A stretch of 60,300 nt of DNA, taken from assembly GCF_002803155.1 (NCBI RefSeq), contig NZ_NNBP01000044.1:1-60300 (forward strand). The letters run 5' to 3'. This DNA comes from Streptomyces sp. CB02959. Lineage in GTDB: Bacteria; Actinomycetota; Actinomycetes; Streptomycetales; Streptomycetaceae. Under the pieces are notes generated by a model. The model saw only the letters and a list, made by a program, of their open reading frames with translations. It was not told the DNA's origin and made no database searches. Below, piece by piece: positions 34,164 through 43,571 of this stretch (its first letter is position 1; each line of letters begins with the position of its first letter). The translations under genes were made by a program, and so were the position numbers.

Positions 34164-34169
34164 ACGAGC

Positions 34170-34210
34170 TCCCTGTACGGTGCGAGCGGTTGACTTACAC
34201 CGTACAGGGA
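34170..34210. promoter_or_regulatory. 13-bp inverted repeat, candidate TetR operator
   Basis: TCCCTGTACGGTG (34170-34182) and CACCGTACAGGGA (34198-34210) around a 15-bp spacer, immediately upstream of the MFS start. A third related GCCGTACA lies at 34221. TTGACT-N18-TTATAC (34190-34219) on the plus strand looks promoter-like but faces no gene. Confidence 0.75.
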
Positions 34211-34260
34211 CTCTTATACGCCGTACATCTGTTTTCGACCGGGGGTGGCGGACCCCGCCG

Positions 34261-36654
34261 CTACGCCTTCCGCCGGGTCAGGTCGTAGAAGGTGGCGCCA
34301 CCGGTGGTGACCTTCTTGAAGGTCTTCTCGACCCAGGCGCTGATCTGCGTCGCGGGACCCTGCTCGGCGCGGCCGCCACCGGGCATCCCCGGGCCGCCGG
34401 CCTGCTTGCCCTCACCGCCCGGGGCGCCGCGGAACAGGCCCCGCTCCCCCACGATGAAGTAGTGGATCTTCCCCTGCGCCACGTAGCGCTGGAACTGGGC
34501 GAGGGTCGGCGACGGGTCGCTCCCGTTGAAGCCGCCGATCGCCATCACGGGCTTCTGGGTGGCGAGTTGGTAGCTCGCGGCGTTCTGGGAGCCGACGGCC
34601 GCGGCGGCCCAGGTGTACCGGTCGGCGTTCCGCTCCACCAGGCGCTCGGCCTGGGCGCTCACCGAGGCGCCGTTGAGCAGGCCGCCCATACCGGCCGTCC
34701 CGCGCATCCGGCCGCCGTGCCCCGCGGCACCGCCGGGCCCGCCGGGGAAGCCGGGGAAGCCGCCCATCTGGCCGCCGCCGGGGAAGCCCTGGCCCCCCTT
34801 GTTCCCCTTGCTCCCCTTGCTGCGCCCGCCGGCGCCGCCCGGCAGAGCGATCCTGTTGCCGCCCTTCCAGAGCATCCGCCCCCGACCGCCGCCGGGGAAG
34901 TTCCCGCCGCCCTGGACCGCGGGACCGGCGGTGATGATCGAGCCGCCCTTGGGGGTGTTGACGGTGTCCAGGGTGTACGCGAGGGGGCCGGCCAGCGCCG
35001 TCGCCACCCCGAGCCCGGCCGCCACACCGGCCACGACCCCGGCCCGCCGCCGCGCCCGCCCCGGCACCCGGCCGTCCGGCCCGACCGCGCCCGCTCCGGC
35101 ACCGCCGGCCGCATCACCGTCGGCCGGATCGCCGTCGGCCGGATCGCCGTCCGCGTGCTCGCCGTCCGCGGCCGGCCGCACGCCGTCCCGCGCACCCGTC
35201 CACGCCGTCAGCAGCAGCCCCAGCGCCGCCAGCAGACCGAGCACCAGCACCGCCCACCGCAACCACGGCAGCCATTGCGGCGACCGGCCCAGCAGGACGT
35301 ACGACCAGACCGCCGTCACCCCGGCGACCACCGCCAGTACGCTCCGCGCCGGCCGTCCGCCGCGCCGCCACAGCAGCACCGACCCCATGCCGACCAGCGC
35401 CGCGATGTACGGGGCCAGCGCGATGTTGTAGTACTGGTGGAAGATCCCGGACATGAAGCTGAAGATGGTGAACGTCATCAGCAGCGCGCCGCCCCACACC
35501 AGGAACTCCGTGCGCTGGGCCGCCTGTTCGGCGTCGACCGCGCGCCGCGCCCGCCACAGCATGCCGACCGCGACGACCAGCAGGATCAGCGCGGCGGGCA
35601 GCAGCCAGGAGATCTGACCGCCCATGTCGGAGGAGAACAGCCGGGTGATCCCGGTCTGGCCCCAGCCGCCGCCCGGGCCGCCGGCGCGGTGGCCGCCCCC
35701 GACGCTGCCCCGCTCGTTCCCGTCGATCCGCCCCAGGCCGTTGTAGCCAAACGTCAGCTCCAGGAAGCTGTTGGTCTGCGAACCGCCCACGTAGGGGCGG
35801 GCCGACGCCGGCAGCAGCTCGACGATCGCCACCCACCAGCCGCCGGACACCACGAGCGCCAGCCCGGCCAGCAGCAGCTGCCCCAGCCGCCTGCGCACCC
35901 GGACCGGCGCGCAGCACGCGTAGACCACGGCCAGCGCCGGCAGGATCAGCCACGCCTGGAGGGTCTTGGTCAGGAAGCCCAGGCCGAAGCAGACCCCGGC
36001 CAGCACCAGCCACTTCGTCCGGCCCGCCTCAAGGGCGCGCAGCACACAGGCGACCGCGCACACCATCAGCAGGCACAGCATCGCGTCCGGGTTGTTGAAG
36101 CGGAACATCAGCGCGGCGACCGGTGTGAGCGCCAGCGACCCGGCCGACAGCAGGCCCGCCGCCGCCCCGAAGCGGCGCCGCACGGCCGCGTAGAGCACGC
36201 CGACCGCGGCGACGCCCATCAGCGCCTCCGGCACCAGGACCGCCCAGGAGTTCAGCCCGAAGAGCCGCACGGAGAGCTCCATCGGCCACAGCGAGGCCGG
36301 CGGCTTGTCCACCGTGATGGCGTTGGCCGCGTCCGAGGAGCCGAAGAAGAACGCCTTCCAGCTGACGCTGCCGGCCTGTACGGCGGCCGAGTAGAACTGG
36401 TTGGCGTACTTGGACGCCGACAGGTCCCAGAGGTAGAGCGCCGCGGTGACCGCCAACAGGGCCAGCAGCGCCGGCCGGGCCCAGCGCGGGTCCTCCGGCC
36501 ACCCCCGCACGACCCGCTGGGCGAAGCCGCGCGCCGCGGCTCCCGAGGCGGAACCCGGGCCGTTCCCCGGCCCTCCCGCCGACACGTCGTCCGCTGCCGC
36601 CCGCTCCGGGGCCATCGCTCTCTCCTGCTCTGTACGGGGTGGACGGGGGCTCAT
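34261..36654 (-). CDS. GT39/ArnT-like polytopic membrane glycosyltransferase
   Basis: A 797-aa integral membrane protein. About 11-12 transmembrane segments lie in residues ~55-600. The first loop carries the family feature ASKYANQFYSAAVQAGS then ITVDKPPASLWPMEL, where GT39/GT83 enzymes have their catalytic acidic residues. The C-terminus contains a long Gly-rich linker (FPGGGQMGGFPGFPGGPGG) and an extracytoplasmic domain ending FYDLTRRKA. It should transfer a sugar from a polyprenyl phosphate donor outside the membrane. It starts at ATG 36654 in an ATGA overlap with the upstream GT2-GtrA gene, with AGGAG 6 nt before it. Confidence 0.92.
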   Translation of the reverse strand: MSPRPPRTEQERAMAPERAAADDVSAGGPGNGPGSASGAAARGFAQRVVRGWPEDPRWARPALLALLAVTAALYLWDLSASKYANQFYSAAVQAGSVSWKAFFFGSSDAANAITVDKPPASLWPMELSVRLFGLNSWAVLVPEALMGVAAVGVLYAAVRRRFGAAAGLLSAGSLALTPVAALMFRFNNPDAMLCLLMVCAVACVLRALEAGRTKWLVLAGVCFGLGFLTKTLQAWLILPALAVVYACCAPVRVRRRLGQLLLAGLALVVSGGWWVAIVELLPASARPYVGGSQTNSFLELTFGYNGLGRIDGNERGSVGGGHRAGGPGGGWGQTGITRLFSSDMGGQISWLLPAALILLVVAVGMLWRARRAVDAEQAAQRTEFLVWGGALLMTFTIFSFMSGIFHQYYNIALAPYIAALVGMGSVLLWRRGGRPARSVLAVVAGVTAVWSYVLLGRSPQWLPWLRWAVLVLGLLAALGLLLTAWTGARDGVRPAADGEHADGDPADGDPADGDAAGGAGAGAVGPDGRVPGRARRRAGVVAGVAAGLGVATALAGPLAYTLDTVNTPKGGSIITAGPAVQGGGNFPGGGRGRMLWKGGNRIALPGGAGGRSKGSKGNKGGQGFPGGGQMGGFPGFPGGPGGAAGHGGRMRGTAGMGGLLNGASVSAQAERLVERNADRYTWAAAAVGSQNAASYQLATQKPVMAIGGFNGSDPSPTLAQFQRYVAQGKIHYFIVGERGLFRGAPGGEGKQAGGPGMPGGGRAEQGPATQISAWVEKTFKKVTTGGATFYDLTRRKA

Positions 36655-38018
36655 CGCGTGCTCCTGCTGAAGTCGTTCCGGTCGTGCGCGTCCTGCGCGC
36701 CGAGCTTGCTGTCGGGCGTCCCGGGCCGGTCCTGCCCCTCCCCGGCCGTGCGGCCCGCCGCCTCCCGCCGCTCGCGCTCCGGGAACACCCAGGCGCGGAA
36801 GAGCAGGAAGCGCAGCACCGTGGCCGCGAGGTTGGCGGCCACCAGCACGGCCAGCTCGCTGCCGTGCGAGGGGTTGACGGTGGCGGAGTCGAGCGCCGCC
36901 AGCGACCCGCTGGTCAGCGCCAGTCCGATGGCGAAGACCACCAGGCCCTGCGCCTGGTGGCGGACCGCGCGCTCCCGGCCCCGCACCCCGAAGGTCAGCC
37001 GCCGGTTGGCGGCCGTGTTGCCCAGGGCCGACACCAACAGGGCGGCTGCGTTGGCCAGTTGGGGGCCCACCCCGAGCCGGAAGAGGGAGTAGAGGCCGAG
37101 GTAGAGCAGGGTGCTCAGGGCCCCGACGACGGCGAACCCGACGACCTGCCGGGCCAGCCCGCCCGGCACCCCGGCCAGTTCCCGGTCCCGGGGGTCCTCG
37201 CCGAACGGCCGGGCCAACCGGTCCAACGGCAGCGCACCGGTCGCCAGCGCCCGCCCCACCCGCCAGACGCCCTTGAGGTCGTCGGTCGCGGTCCGCACGA
37301 GGTGCACGGTGCTGTCCGGGTCGTCCACCCAGTCCACCGGCACCTCGTGGATCCGCAGCCCGGCCCGCTCGGCCAGCACCAGCATCTCGGTGTCGAAGAA
37401 CCAGCCGGTGTCCTCGACCATCGGCAGCAGCCGCCCCGCGACATCGCCGCGGATCGCCTTGAAGCCGCACTGCGCGTCGGAGAACCGCGCGGCGAGCGAG
37501 CCCCGCAGGATCAGGTTGTAGGTGCGCGAGATGAACTCCCGCTTCGGCCCGCGGACCACCCGCGCGCTCCGGCTGAGCCGGGACCCGATCGCCAGGTCCG
37601 AATGCCCGGAGATCAGCGGCGCCACCAGCGGCAGCAGCGCGTTGAGGTCGGTGGACAGGTCGACGTCCATATAGGCCAGCACCGGCGCCTCGGACAGCGA
37701 CCACACCGTGCGGAGCGCCCGGCCGCGGCCCTTCTGCTCCAGCCGCACGGCGGTGACGTAGTCCATCTCGTCGTCCAGCCGGGCGGCGATCCCGGGCGTG
37801 TCGTCGGTGCTCGCGTTGTCCGCGATGGTGATCCGGAACCCGTAGGGGAAGGTGCGGACCAGGTGGTCGTGCAGCCGACGCACACAGGGTTCGAGGTCCT
37901 TCTCCTCGTTGTAGACGGGGACCACGACATCGAGGACGGTCTCGATCTGGCCCGGGCGCAGATGCTCACGGGGCGGCAGGGAACCCAACGGCGTCGGGCT
38001 CGGCGGAGGCGTCGTCAT
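36651..38018 (-). CDS. GT2 glycosyltransferase fused to GtrA-like membrane domain
   Basis: A 455-aa bifunctional protein. N-terminal GT-A domain (about 28-270): LDVVVPVYNEEKDLEP, then AYMDVDLSTDLN with the DxD-type metal site, GSRLSRSARVVRG, and SDAQCGFKAIRGD. This matches polyprenyl-phosphate mannosyl/glucosyltransferases. The C-terminal ~130 residues carry four TM segments of GtrA type (QVVGFAVVGALSTLLYLGLY, ANAAALLVSALGNTAANRR). It should make the lipid-linked sugar and flip it, feeding the coupled GT39 enzyme. Start ATG 38018; GTG 38048 is possible. Confidence 0.93.
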   Translation of the reverse strand: MTTPPPSPTPLGSLPPREHLRPGQIETVLDVVVPVYNEEKDLEPCVRRLHDHLVRTFPYGFRITIADNASTDDTPGIAARLDDEMDYVTAVRLEQKGRGRALRTVWSLSEAPVLAYMDVDLSTDLNALLPLVAPLISGHSDLAIGSRLSRSARVVRGPKREFISRTYNLILRGSLAARFSDAQCGFKAIRGDVAGRLLPMVEDTGWFFDTEMLVLAERAGLRIHEVPVDWVDDPDSTVHLVRTATDDLKGVWRVGRALATGALPLDRLARPFGEDPRDRELAGVPGGLARQVVGFAVVGALSTLLYLGLYSLFRLGVGPQLANAAALLVSALGNTAANRRLTFGVRGRERAVRHQAQGLVVFAIGLALTSGSLAALDSATVNPSHGSELAVLVAANLAATVLRFLLFRAWVFPERERREAAGRTAGEGQDRPGTPDSKLGAQDAHDRNDFSRSTR

Positions 38019-38096
38019 GCTCACGACGGTCGCCAACCGCCCTGTCACGGCCGTGTGGTGAGCCTGTGCGCGGGCTGTGAGCCCGGCGGTCGCGCG

Positions 38097-39824
38097 CTAC
38101 GCGGGCCCCCGCCCGCCCGCCGGCAGCGTCACCGTGAACACCGTCCGCCCCGGGACGCTCGCCACCTCCACCGTCCCGCCGTGCGCGGCCACCACCGCCT
38201 CCACGATGGCCAGCCCCAGCCCCGTACTGCCCCCGCTCCGGCCGCTCCCCGCGCTCCGCGAACGGGACGCGTCGCCCCGCGCGAACCGCTCGAAGACATG
38301 CGGCAGCAACGCGGCCGGAATCCCGGGCCCGTCGTCCTGCACCTCCAACTGCACCGCGTCCCCCACCACACCGAAAGGCCCGGACCCCGCCGGCCCCGCC
38401 CCACTCGGCCGCGGCCGCCGCACGGTCCGCACCCGGGCGGTCACCGTCGTCCCCTCCGGTGTGTGCGTCCGCGCGTTGGCCAGCAGATTGACCAGGACCT
38501 GGTGCAGCCGGTCGGCGTCCCCGCGCACCAGCGCGGGCGTGGACGCCGCCACGTCGGGCAGTTCCAGCCGCCAGCCGTGGTCGGGACCGGCCGCCCGCGC
38601 ATCGCTGACCGCGTCCACCACCAGCGGCGAGAGATCCACCGTCCCGTACGAGAGCGGCCGCCCCGCATCGAGCCGGGCGAGCAGCAGCAGGTCCTCCACC
38701 AGGCCGGTCATCCGCTCGGCCTCGGACTCGATCCGCCCCAGCGCATGCCGGGTCTCCGGACCGGGCCGCTCCTTCCCGCGCCGGGTCAGCTCGGCATAGC
38801 CCCGGATCGACGCGAGCGGCGTGCGCAGCTCATGGCTGGCATCGGCGACGAACCGCCGCACCCTCGTCTCGCTCTCCTGCCGCGCCGACAGCGCCGAGCC
38901 CACGTGCCCCAGCATGCGGTTGAGCGCGGCCCCGACCTGCCCCACCTCCGTCCGGGCGTCCGCCTCGGCCGCCGGCACCCGCACATGCAGCGCCACCTCG
39001 CCCTGATGGAGCGGGAGTTCGGACACCCGGGTCGCGGTCGCGGCGACCCGCCGCAGCGGCCGCAGCGCGATCCCGACCATGGCCGAGCCCGCGATCCCCG
39101 CCGCGACCAGCCCGGCGAGCGTCACACAGCACTCGATCAGCACCAGCCGCCCGACCGTGTCGTTCACGCCGTTCAGCGGCATCCCCAGCACCAGCACGCC
39201 GTCCTTGGCGTACTGCATCCGGTACGAGCCGAGCCCGGGCAGATCCGAACTGTGCGGCTTGCCGTCCCGGGGCACCCCGTCCAGCACCGCGAGCTGGTCC
39301 CCGCTCAGCGAGGTGAGGCGCTCGGACGGCAACCGGCTCGTCGAACGGTTCATCCGCGCACCGACCTGGAGCCCCCCACCGGGCCCGACCCGCGCCCCCA
39401 CCGACCCGAACGGCTGGCCGGGCATGGCCACGAACTCCAGCCCCTGGTCCCGCAGCGGATCGTGCGGCCGCGGCTCCTCCGCCCGCCGGATGCCTTCCCT
39501 CAGCTGACCGTCCAACTGCCCCTGCAGATACGAATGCAGCGCGACCGCCGTGACCGTGCTGATCACCGCCCCCACGACGGCGATCAGCGCCACCGCCGAC
39601 ACCACCAGCCGCGTCCGCAGCGTCCAGCGCCGCCGCCCTCCCGGCCCGAAACCCCCGAAACCGAATCGGGGACGGGGGCGGGAACGGGGACGGGAGTCGG
39701 AACGGGGGCCGGAAGTGGCCTCCGAAAGGGATCCGGCAGGTGGATGCGGACCAGAAACGGAACCAGAACCGGAACCGGGACGGGATGCGGACCCGGGCGT
39801 CGCCGCGGCCACGGAAGAGCCCAC
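38097..39824 (-). CDS. sensor histidine kinase
   Basis: A 575-aa membrane kinase of the HPK1/OmpR-partner class. A Ser/Arg/Pro-rich low-complexity N-terminus (~65 residues), TM1 (VVSAVALIAVVGAVISTVTA), an extracytoplasmic sensor of ~150 residues, TM2 (LVLIECCVTLAGLVAAGIAG), HAMP, then DHp with His331 in DASHELRTPLASIRGYAEL, and HATPase with NLLANARTHT (N box), DDGPGIP and GSTGLGLAI (G boxes). It starts with GTG 39824, 6 bp after the response regulator stop, so they form one operon. The signal is likely at the envelope. Confidence 0.95.
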   Translation of the reverse strand: MGSSVAAATPGSASRPGSGSGSVSGPHPPAGSLSEATSGPRSDSRPRSRPRPRFGFGGFGPGGRRRWTLRTRLVVSAVALIAVVGAVISTVTAVALHSYLQGQLDGQLREGIRRAEEPRPHDPLRDQGLEFVAMPGQPFGSVGARVGPGGGLQVGARMNRSTSRLPSERLTSLSGDQLAVLDGVPRDGKPHSSDLPGLGSYRMQYAKDGVLVLGMPLNGVNDTVGRLVLIECCVTLAGLVAAGIAGSAMVGIALRPLRRVAATATRVSELPLHQGEVALHVRVPAAEADARTEVGQVGAALNRMLGHVGSALSARQESETRVRRFVADASHELRTPLASIRGYAELTRRGKERPGPETRHALGRIESEAERMTGLVEDLLLLARLDAGRPLSYGTVDLSPLVVDAVSDARAAGPDHGWRLELPDVAASTPALVRGDADRLHQVLVNLLANARTHTPEGTTVTARVRTVRRPRPSGAGPAGSGPFGVVGDAVQLEVQDDGPGIPAALLPHVFERFARGDASRSRSAGSGRSGGSTGLGLAIVEAVVAAHGGTVEVASVPGRTVFTVTLPAGGRGPA

Positions 39825-39830
39825 CGCCCG

Positions 39831-40637
39831 CTACCCGGCCGGCTTGATCAGATAGCCCGCGCCCCGCCGGGTGTGGATCATCGGCTCCCGCCCGGCGTCG
39901 ATCTTCCGCCGCAGATACGAGATGTACAGCTCCACGACGTTGGCCTGCCCCCCGAAGTCGTAGCTCCACACCCGGTCCAGAATCTGGGTCTTGCTGAGCA
40001 CCCGCCGCGGATTCCGCATCAGATAGCGCAGCAGCTCGAATTCCGTGGCGGTCAGATGGATGTCCTGACCGTCCCGCCACACCTCGTGGCTGTCCTCGTC
40101 CAGTACCAGGCCGCCCACGGTCAGCAGCGACTCGGTACGCACGGCCGCCGCACCCGCCCGCCGCAGCAGCCCGCGCAGCCGGGCCACCACCTCCTCCAGG
40201 CTGAACGGCTTGGTGACGTAGTCGTCGCCGCCCGCCGTCAGCCCGGCGATCCGGTCCTCGACCGCGTCCTTGGCGGTCAGGAACAGCACCGGCACGTCCG
40301 GCAGCTCGTTCCGCAGCCGGCCGAGGACGGTCAGCCCGTCCATGTCCGGCAGCATCACATCGAGCACCACCGCATCCGGCCGCCAACTCCTGGCGCACCG
40401 CAGCGCACCCGCGCCGTCGCCCTCCGCCCGGATGTCCCAGCCCTCGTAACGCAGCGCCAGCGACAGCAGATCCGCGAGCGAGGACTCGTCGTCCACGACC
40501 AGCACCCGCACCGGACTGCCGTCCGCCCGCAACAACTCCGGCTGCCTGCCGGTCGCCCTACCGACCGTCCTCCTGGAGGACGAGCCCGGGACCTGCGCAC
40601 GGTTCGAAGCTGAGGACGTCGACGAAGTCAGGGTCAT
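39831..40637 (-). CDS. OmpR-family response regulator
   Basis: A 268-aa regulator. Receiver domain ~43-155 with acidic pair D49/D50, phospho-acceptor Asp93 (VVLDVMLPD), T/K switch in FLTAKD and YVTKPFS. The C-terminal winged helix (~170-265) has VWRDGQDIHLTATEFELLRY and RRVLSKTQILDRVWSYDFG. The first ~40 residues are an unstructured extension. Likely targets are its own operon and the GT2-GtrA/GT39 genes that follow the kinase by 78 bp. Confidence 0.95.
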   Translation of the reverse strand: MTLTSSTSSASNRAQVPGSSSRRTVGRATGRQPELLRADGSPVRVLVVDDESSLADLLSLALRYEGWDIRAEGDGAGALRCARSWRPDAVVLDVMLPDMDGLTVLGRLRNELPDVPVLFLTAKDAVEDRIAGLTAGGDDYVTKPFSLEEVVARLRGLLRRAGAAAVRTESLLTVGGLVLDEDSHEVWRDGQDIHLTATEFELLRYLMRNPRRVLSKTQILDRVWSYDFGGQANVVELYISYLRRKIDAGREPMIHTRRGAGYLIKPAG

Positions 40638-40807
40638 GCCAGGCAGCCTGACCTGGGCCTCTGAAAGCTCCCTTGCCGGTTTCTGTGAATCTCCTGAGAA
40701 TCTCCCCTCCCTTCGGTCAAGCCCGCGGCCACCCGACGGGCGCGCCCTCCGCTCCCCTCACCACGCCCCACCGCCCCGCCCCCGCGCGCCCCCGTAACGT
40801 CACCCCC

Positions 40808-41392
40808 ATGACCCGACTCCTGGCCGTTTCCGGCAGTCTCCGCGCCCGCTCCGCCAACGGCGCCGTTCTGCGCTCCGCCCTGGAACTCTTCGACGGTCCC
40901 ACCGCCACCGCGGACATCGGCGCGCTCCCGCACTTCAACCCCGATCTGGACGGCGAGGGCGCCACCCCGCCCGCCCCCGTCGCCGCCCTGCGCACCGCCG
41001 TCGCCGGCGCCGACGCCCTGCTGATCGTCAGCCCCGAGTACGCCCACGGCGTCCCCGGCGTCCTCAAGAACGCCCTCGACTGGCTGGTCAGCAGCGGCGA
41101 GTGCGTCGGCAAGCCGGTCGCCGTGATCACCGCCTCGCCGTTCCCCACCGGCGGCGACCACGCCAACGCCCAACTCCGCGAAACCCTGCGCATGATGACC
41201 GGCAAGGTCGTCGCGGACGCCTGCCGGGAGATCCCCGCCATCGGCCCGAAGATCGACCCCGCCACCGAACGCGTCACCGACGGGCCCACCCTCGCCGACC
41301 TCCGCACCGCCCTGGCCCACCTGGCCACCGCGACCACCGAAGCCGCGGAAGCCGCCGAAGCCGCCACTGCGGACGTCCCCGCCACTCCTTAA
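40808..41392 (+). CDS. NADPH-dependent FMN reductase-family protein
   Basis: A 194-aa flavodoxin-like quinone/FMN/azo reductase. Starts MTRLLAVSGSLRARSANGAV, with the phosphate-binding GSLRxxSxN motif, and SPEYAHGVPGVLKNALDW, the family signature. The Ala/Glu-rich tail (TTEAAEAAEAATADVPATP) is probably disordered. It is divergent from the two-component operon across 170 bp. It reduces flavin or quinones in the cytosol; the physiological substrate is unknown. Confidence 0.92.
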   Translation: MTRLLAVSGSLRARSANGAVLRSALELFDGPTATADIGALPHFNPDLDGEGATPPAPVAALRTAVAGADALLIVSPEYAHGVPGVLKNALDWLVSSGECVGKPVAVITASPFPTGGDHANAQLRETLRMMTGKVVADACREIPAIGPKIDPATERVTDGPTLADLRTALAHLATATTEAAEAAEAATADVPATP

Positions 41393-41400
41393 CCGGAACC

Positions 41401-41450
41401 GGAAGGGGAAGGCGAAGGCGAAGGCGAAGGGGAAGGCGAAGGGGAAGGAG
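41401..41450. repeat. GAAGGC/GAAGGG purine-rich microsatellite
   Basis: About eight hexamers GAAGG(C/G) in a row between two convergent genes, 9 bp after the first stop. One strand is almost pure purine. Confidence 0.9.
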
Positions 41451-41507
41451 AACGAGCCCCCTCCAGCCCCTGGAGCCCCTCCCGCCCCATCCCGTCCCAC
41501 TCGCCGG

Positions 41508-42401
41508 CTACTCCACCCCGAACAGCCGCGCCCCGTTCCCGTAACAGACCGCCCGCAGCCACTCCTCCCCCAACTCCATCCGCTCCAGCACCTCCAGTGC
41601 ATGCGCGTACCCGTACGGGATGTTGGGGAAGTCGCTCCCGAACAGCACCCGGTCGCCCGCGTCCAGCAGCCGCCCCCGCTCCGCCTTCGGGAACGGCGCG
41701 GCCTGCTCGACGAAATCCGTGAAGGCCATCGTGGTGTCCAGGCACACCCCGGGATAGCGGGCCGCCAGTTCCAGGAAGTCGACGTACTCCGGCATCCCCA
41801 TATGGGCGACGACCAGCCGCAACCGGGGATGCCGGGCCAGCACCCGGGCGATCGGCTCCGGCCCGGTGTGCTTGCCCGGCACCGGCCCCGATCCGCAGTG
41901 GGCGACCACCGGAACCCCGGCCTCCGCCAGCAGGCCCCACACCGGGTCGAGCACCGGGTCCGCCGGGTCGTACCCGCCCACCTGCACATGCGCCTTGAAG
42001 ACCCGTGCCCCGCCGGCCAGTTCGTCCGCCACGTACGCCGCGACCCCGTCCTCCGGGAAGAACGTCGCGGTCCGCAGGCAGTCCGGCGTACGGGCCGCGA
42101 AGTCCGCCGCCCAGCCGTTCAGCCAGCGCGCCATACCGGGCTTGTGCGGATAGATCATCGACGTGAACGCCCGCACCCCGAAGCCCCGCAGCACCGCCAG
42201 CCGCTCGTCCTCCTCGTAGCGGTACGCGATCGGCCAGTGGCGCCCCACCAGCGGCCCGGCGGCGTCGAAATACGCCCAGACCTTCGCCATCACCCGCTCG
42301 GGCATGAAGTGCGTGTGCACATCGATCAGCCCCGGCAGCCCCAGCCCCCGCCAGAACTCCCCGACCCGCCCGTCCCCGTCCACCGCAGCACGCCCTGCCA
42401 T
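41508..42401 (-). CDS. amidohydrolase-family (TIM-barrel) metal-dependent hydrolase
   Basis: A 297-aa amidohydrolase-2 type enzyme. Metal ligands H29 and H31 in IDVHTHF, a middle His in VVAHCGSGP and VVAHMGMPE, and Asp in LFGSDFPNIPYG. Members include ACMSD-like decarboxylases and hydrolases of aromatic or lactone substrates; no neighbour reveals the substrate. Start ATG 42401 has GGGAGGAC 2-3 nt upstream. Confidence 0.9.
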   Translation of the reverse strand: MAGRAAVDGDGRVGEFWRGLGLPGLIDVHTHFMPERVMAKVWAYFDAAGPLVGRHWPIAYRYEEDERLAVLRGFGVRAFTSMIYPHKPGMARWLNGWAADFAARTPDCLRTATFFPEDGVAAYVADELAGGARVFKAHVQVGGYDPADPVLDPVWGLLAEAGVPVVAHCGSGPVPGKHTGPEPIARVLARHPRLRLVVAHMGMPEYVDFLELAARYPGVCLDTTMAFTDFVEQAAPFPKAERGRLLDAGDRVLFGSDFPNIPYGYAHALEVLERMELGEEWLRAVCYGNGARLFGVE

Positions 42402-42490
42402 ACGTCCTCCCACACACCGCTCACGCACCGAGTCGCACGCCCCACTCGGGCGCCGCCCCACCAGCGCCCCACACAACCCCCACCCGCCCC

Positions 42491-43459
42491 TCAAAACAAC
42501 CCTTCCTGCTCCCCTCCCCGCTGCCCCCGCGGCCCGTCCGCCTCCGCGGCCCGCCGCACCGGCACCGTCGTCACCCGCCCCCGGGCCGCGCCCAGCACCC
42601 ACCCGGACCACACCCGCGCGTCCATGACGGCGACCACCCCGGCCCCGCCGCCCGCGTCGGCCGCCCCCTCACCGGCCAACCGCAGATACACGTCCGCCCC
42701 CGCCCCGGCCACGACCTCGCCCACGACCTCCGCCCCGGCGGTCAGCCCGCCCAGCTCCGCGACCCCGCCCGCCGGCACCCGCGCCAGCCCGAACAGCTCC
42801 GAGTGATCCGCACACGCGAAATCCACCGGCTCCAGCGACTCCGGCCAGCCCGCCAACCCCCTGGCCCTACCGTGCAGTTCGCCCAGCTCCGCGGCCCGCT
42901 CCGGCACCGGGGGCAACGCCCCGCGCGCCGCCCGCTTCGCCTCCTTCGCGAACCGGTCCGGGACCCCCAGCGCGCTCCCCAGCAGCGCCTCCGCCCGCCG
43001 CGCCGCCATCAGCGGCCCACGCCCCAGCCAGGCGTACGCCACCGCCCCCTGCTCCACCAGCCGCGCCGCACCGCGCTCCGCCGCCGTGATCCCCACCTTG
43101 ACCAGACCGGGCCCGAAGTACGCCAGATAGACGCCGTACGGACGGGGATCATCGGCCATGGTGTCCGCCGCCACCGACCGCGACCGGTCCAGCTGCGCAC
43201 ACCGCGCGCACTGGTCCTTCACCCCCTCGCCCTCCAGCACCGCGCCGTACGGGCAGACGAGCCACCGCCCGGCCCGCCGCACCCCCAGGCACCGCCGCTC
43301 CCCGACCGCCGCGAACGCCAGCGCCTTCCCCGGCGGCAGCAGGCTCACCCGCTCGGCGCCCCGCTCCGCGCAGTACCAACCGAGCCGCTGGCCGAATTGC
43401 CCCGCCGGCCCGGCCTCCGGCCCGCCGCCCGACCACCGCGGTCCCGTACAACGCCACAC
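42491..43459 (-). CDS. DUF2797 family protein
   Basis: A 322-aa protein with GTG start 43459 (MWRCTGPRW). The central VYLAYFGPGLVKVGITAAER segment resembles a GIY-YIG-like core (VY-Y-....-KVGIT), and a Cys-rich element CARCAQLDRSR precedes it. Both are characteristic of DUF2797. Function is unknown; a nuclease-like fold is suggested only by the motif. It is upstream-adjacent to tandem DNA repeats that separate it from the GlxA regulator. Confidence 0.88.
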   Translation of the reverse strand: MWRCTGPRWSGGGPEAGPAGQFGQRLGWYCAERGAERVSLLPPGKALAFAAVGERRCLGVRRAGRWLVCPYGAVLEGEGVKDQCARCAQLDRSRSVAADTMADDPRPYGVYLAYFGPGLVKVGITAAERGAARLVEQGAVAYAWLGRGPLMAARRAEALLGSALGVPDRFAKEAKRAARGALPPVPERAAELGELHGRARGLAGWPESLEPVDFACADHSELFGLARVPAGGVAELGGLTAGAEVVGEVVAGAGADVYLRLAGEGAADAGGGAGVVAVMDARVWSGWVLGAARGRVTTVPVRRAAEADGPRGQRGGEQEGLF

Positions 43460-43530
43460 ACCGTCAGCGTACGACCGCCCACCGACAACGCCCCGGCACC
43501 CGGCACCCGGCACCCGGACCAACCACCCGA

Positions 43531-43566
43531 GCCCACCAGGCCCACCAGGCCCACCAGGCCCACCAG
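43531..43566. repeat. 9-bp tandem repeat GCCCACCAG x4
   Basis: Four exact contiguous units GCCCACCAG; upstream CCCGGCA units repeat at 43497-43517. It lies between two minus-strand genes. Confidence 0.9.
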
Positions 43567-43571
43567 CACCG

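Noticed and set aside
34261..37704. A single 1147-codon frame for the GT39 protein
   Set aside because: The upstream 350 codons overlap the clear GT2-GtrA gene on the same strand; the real start is ATG 36654 with a good ribosome binding site.
39655..39785. Degenerate 6-bp repeats as a regulatory array
   Set aside because: They lie inside the kinase gene and encode its low-complexity Ser/Arg/Pro N-terminus.
36639..40613. A 1324-codon plus-strand ORF
   Set aside because: Antisense shadow of four well-supported minus-strand genes; composition is Arg/Pro/His/Gln-rich, as expected of a high-GC antisense frame.
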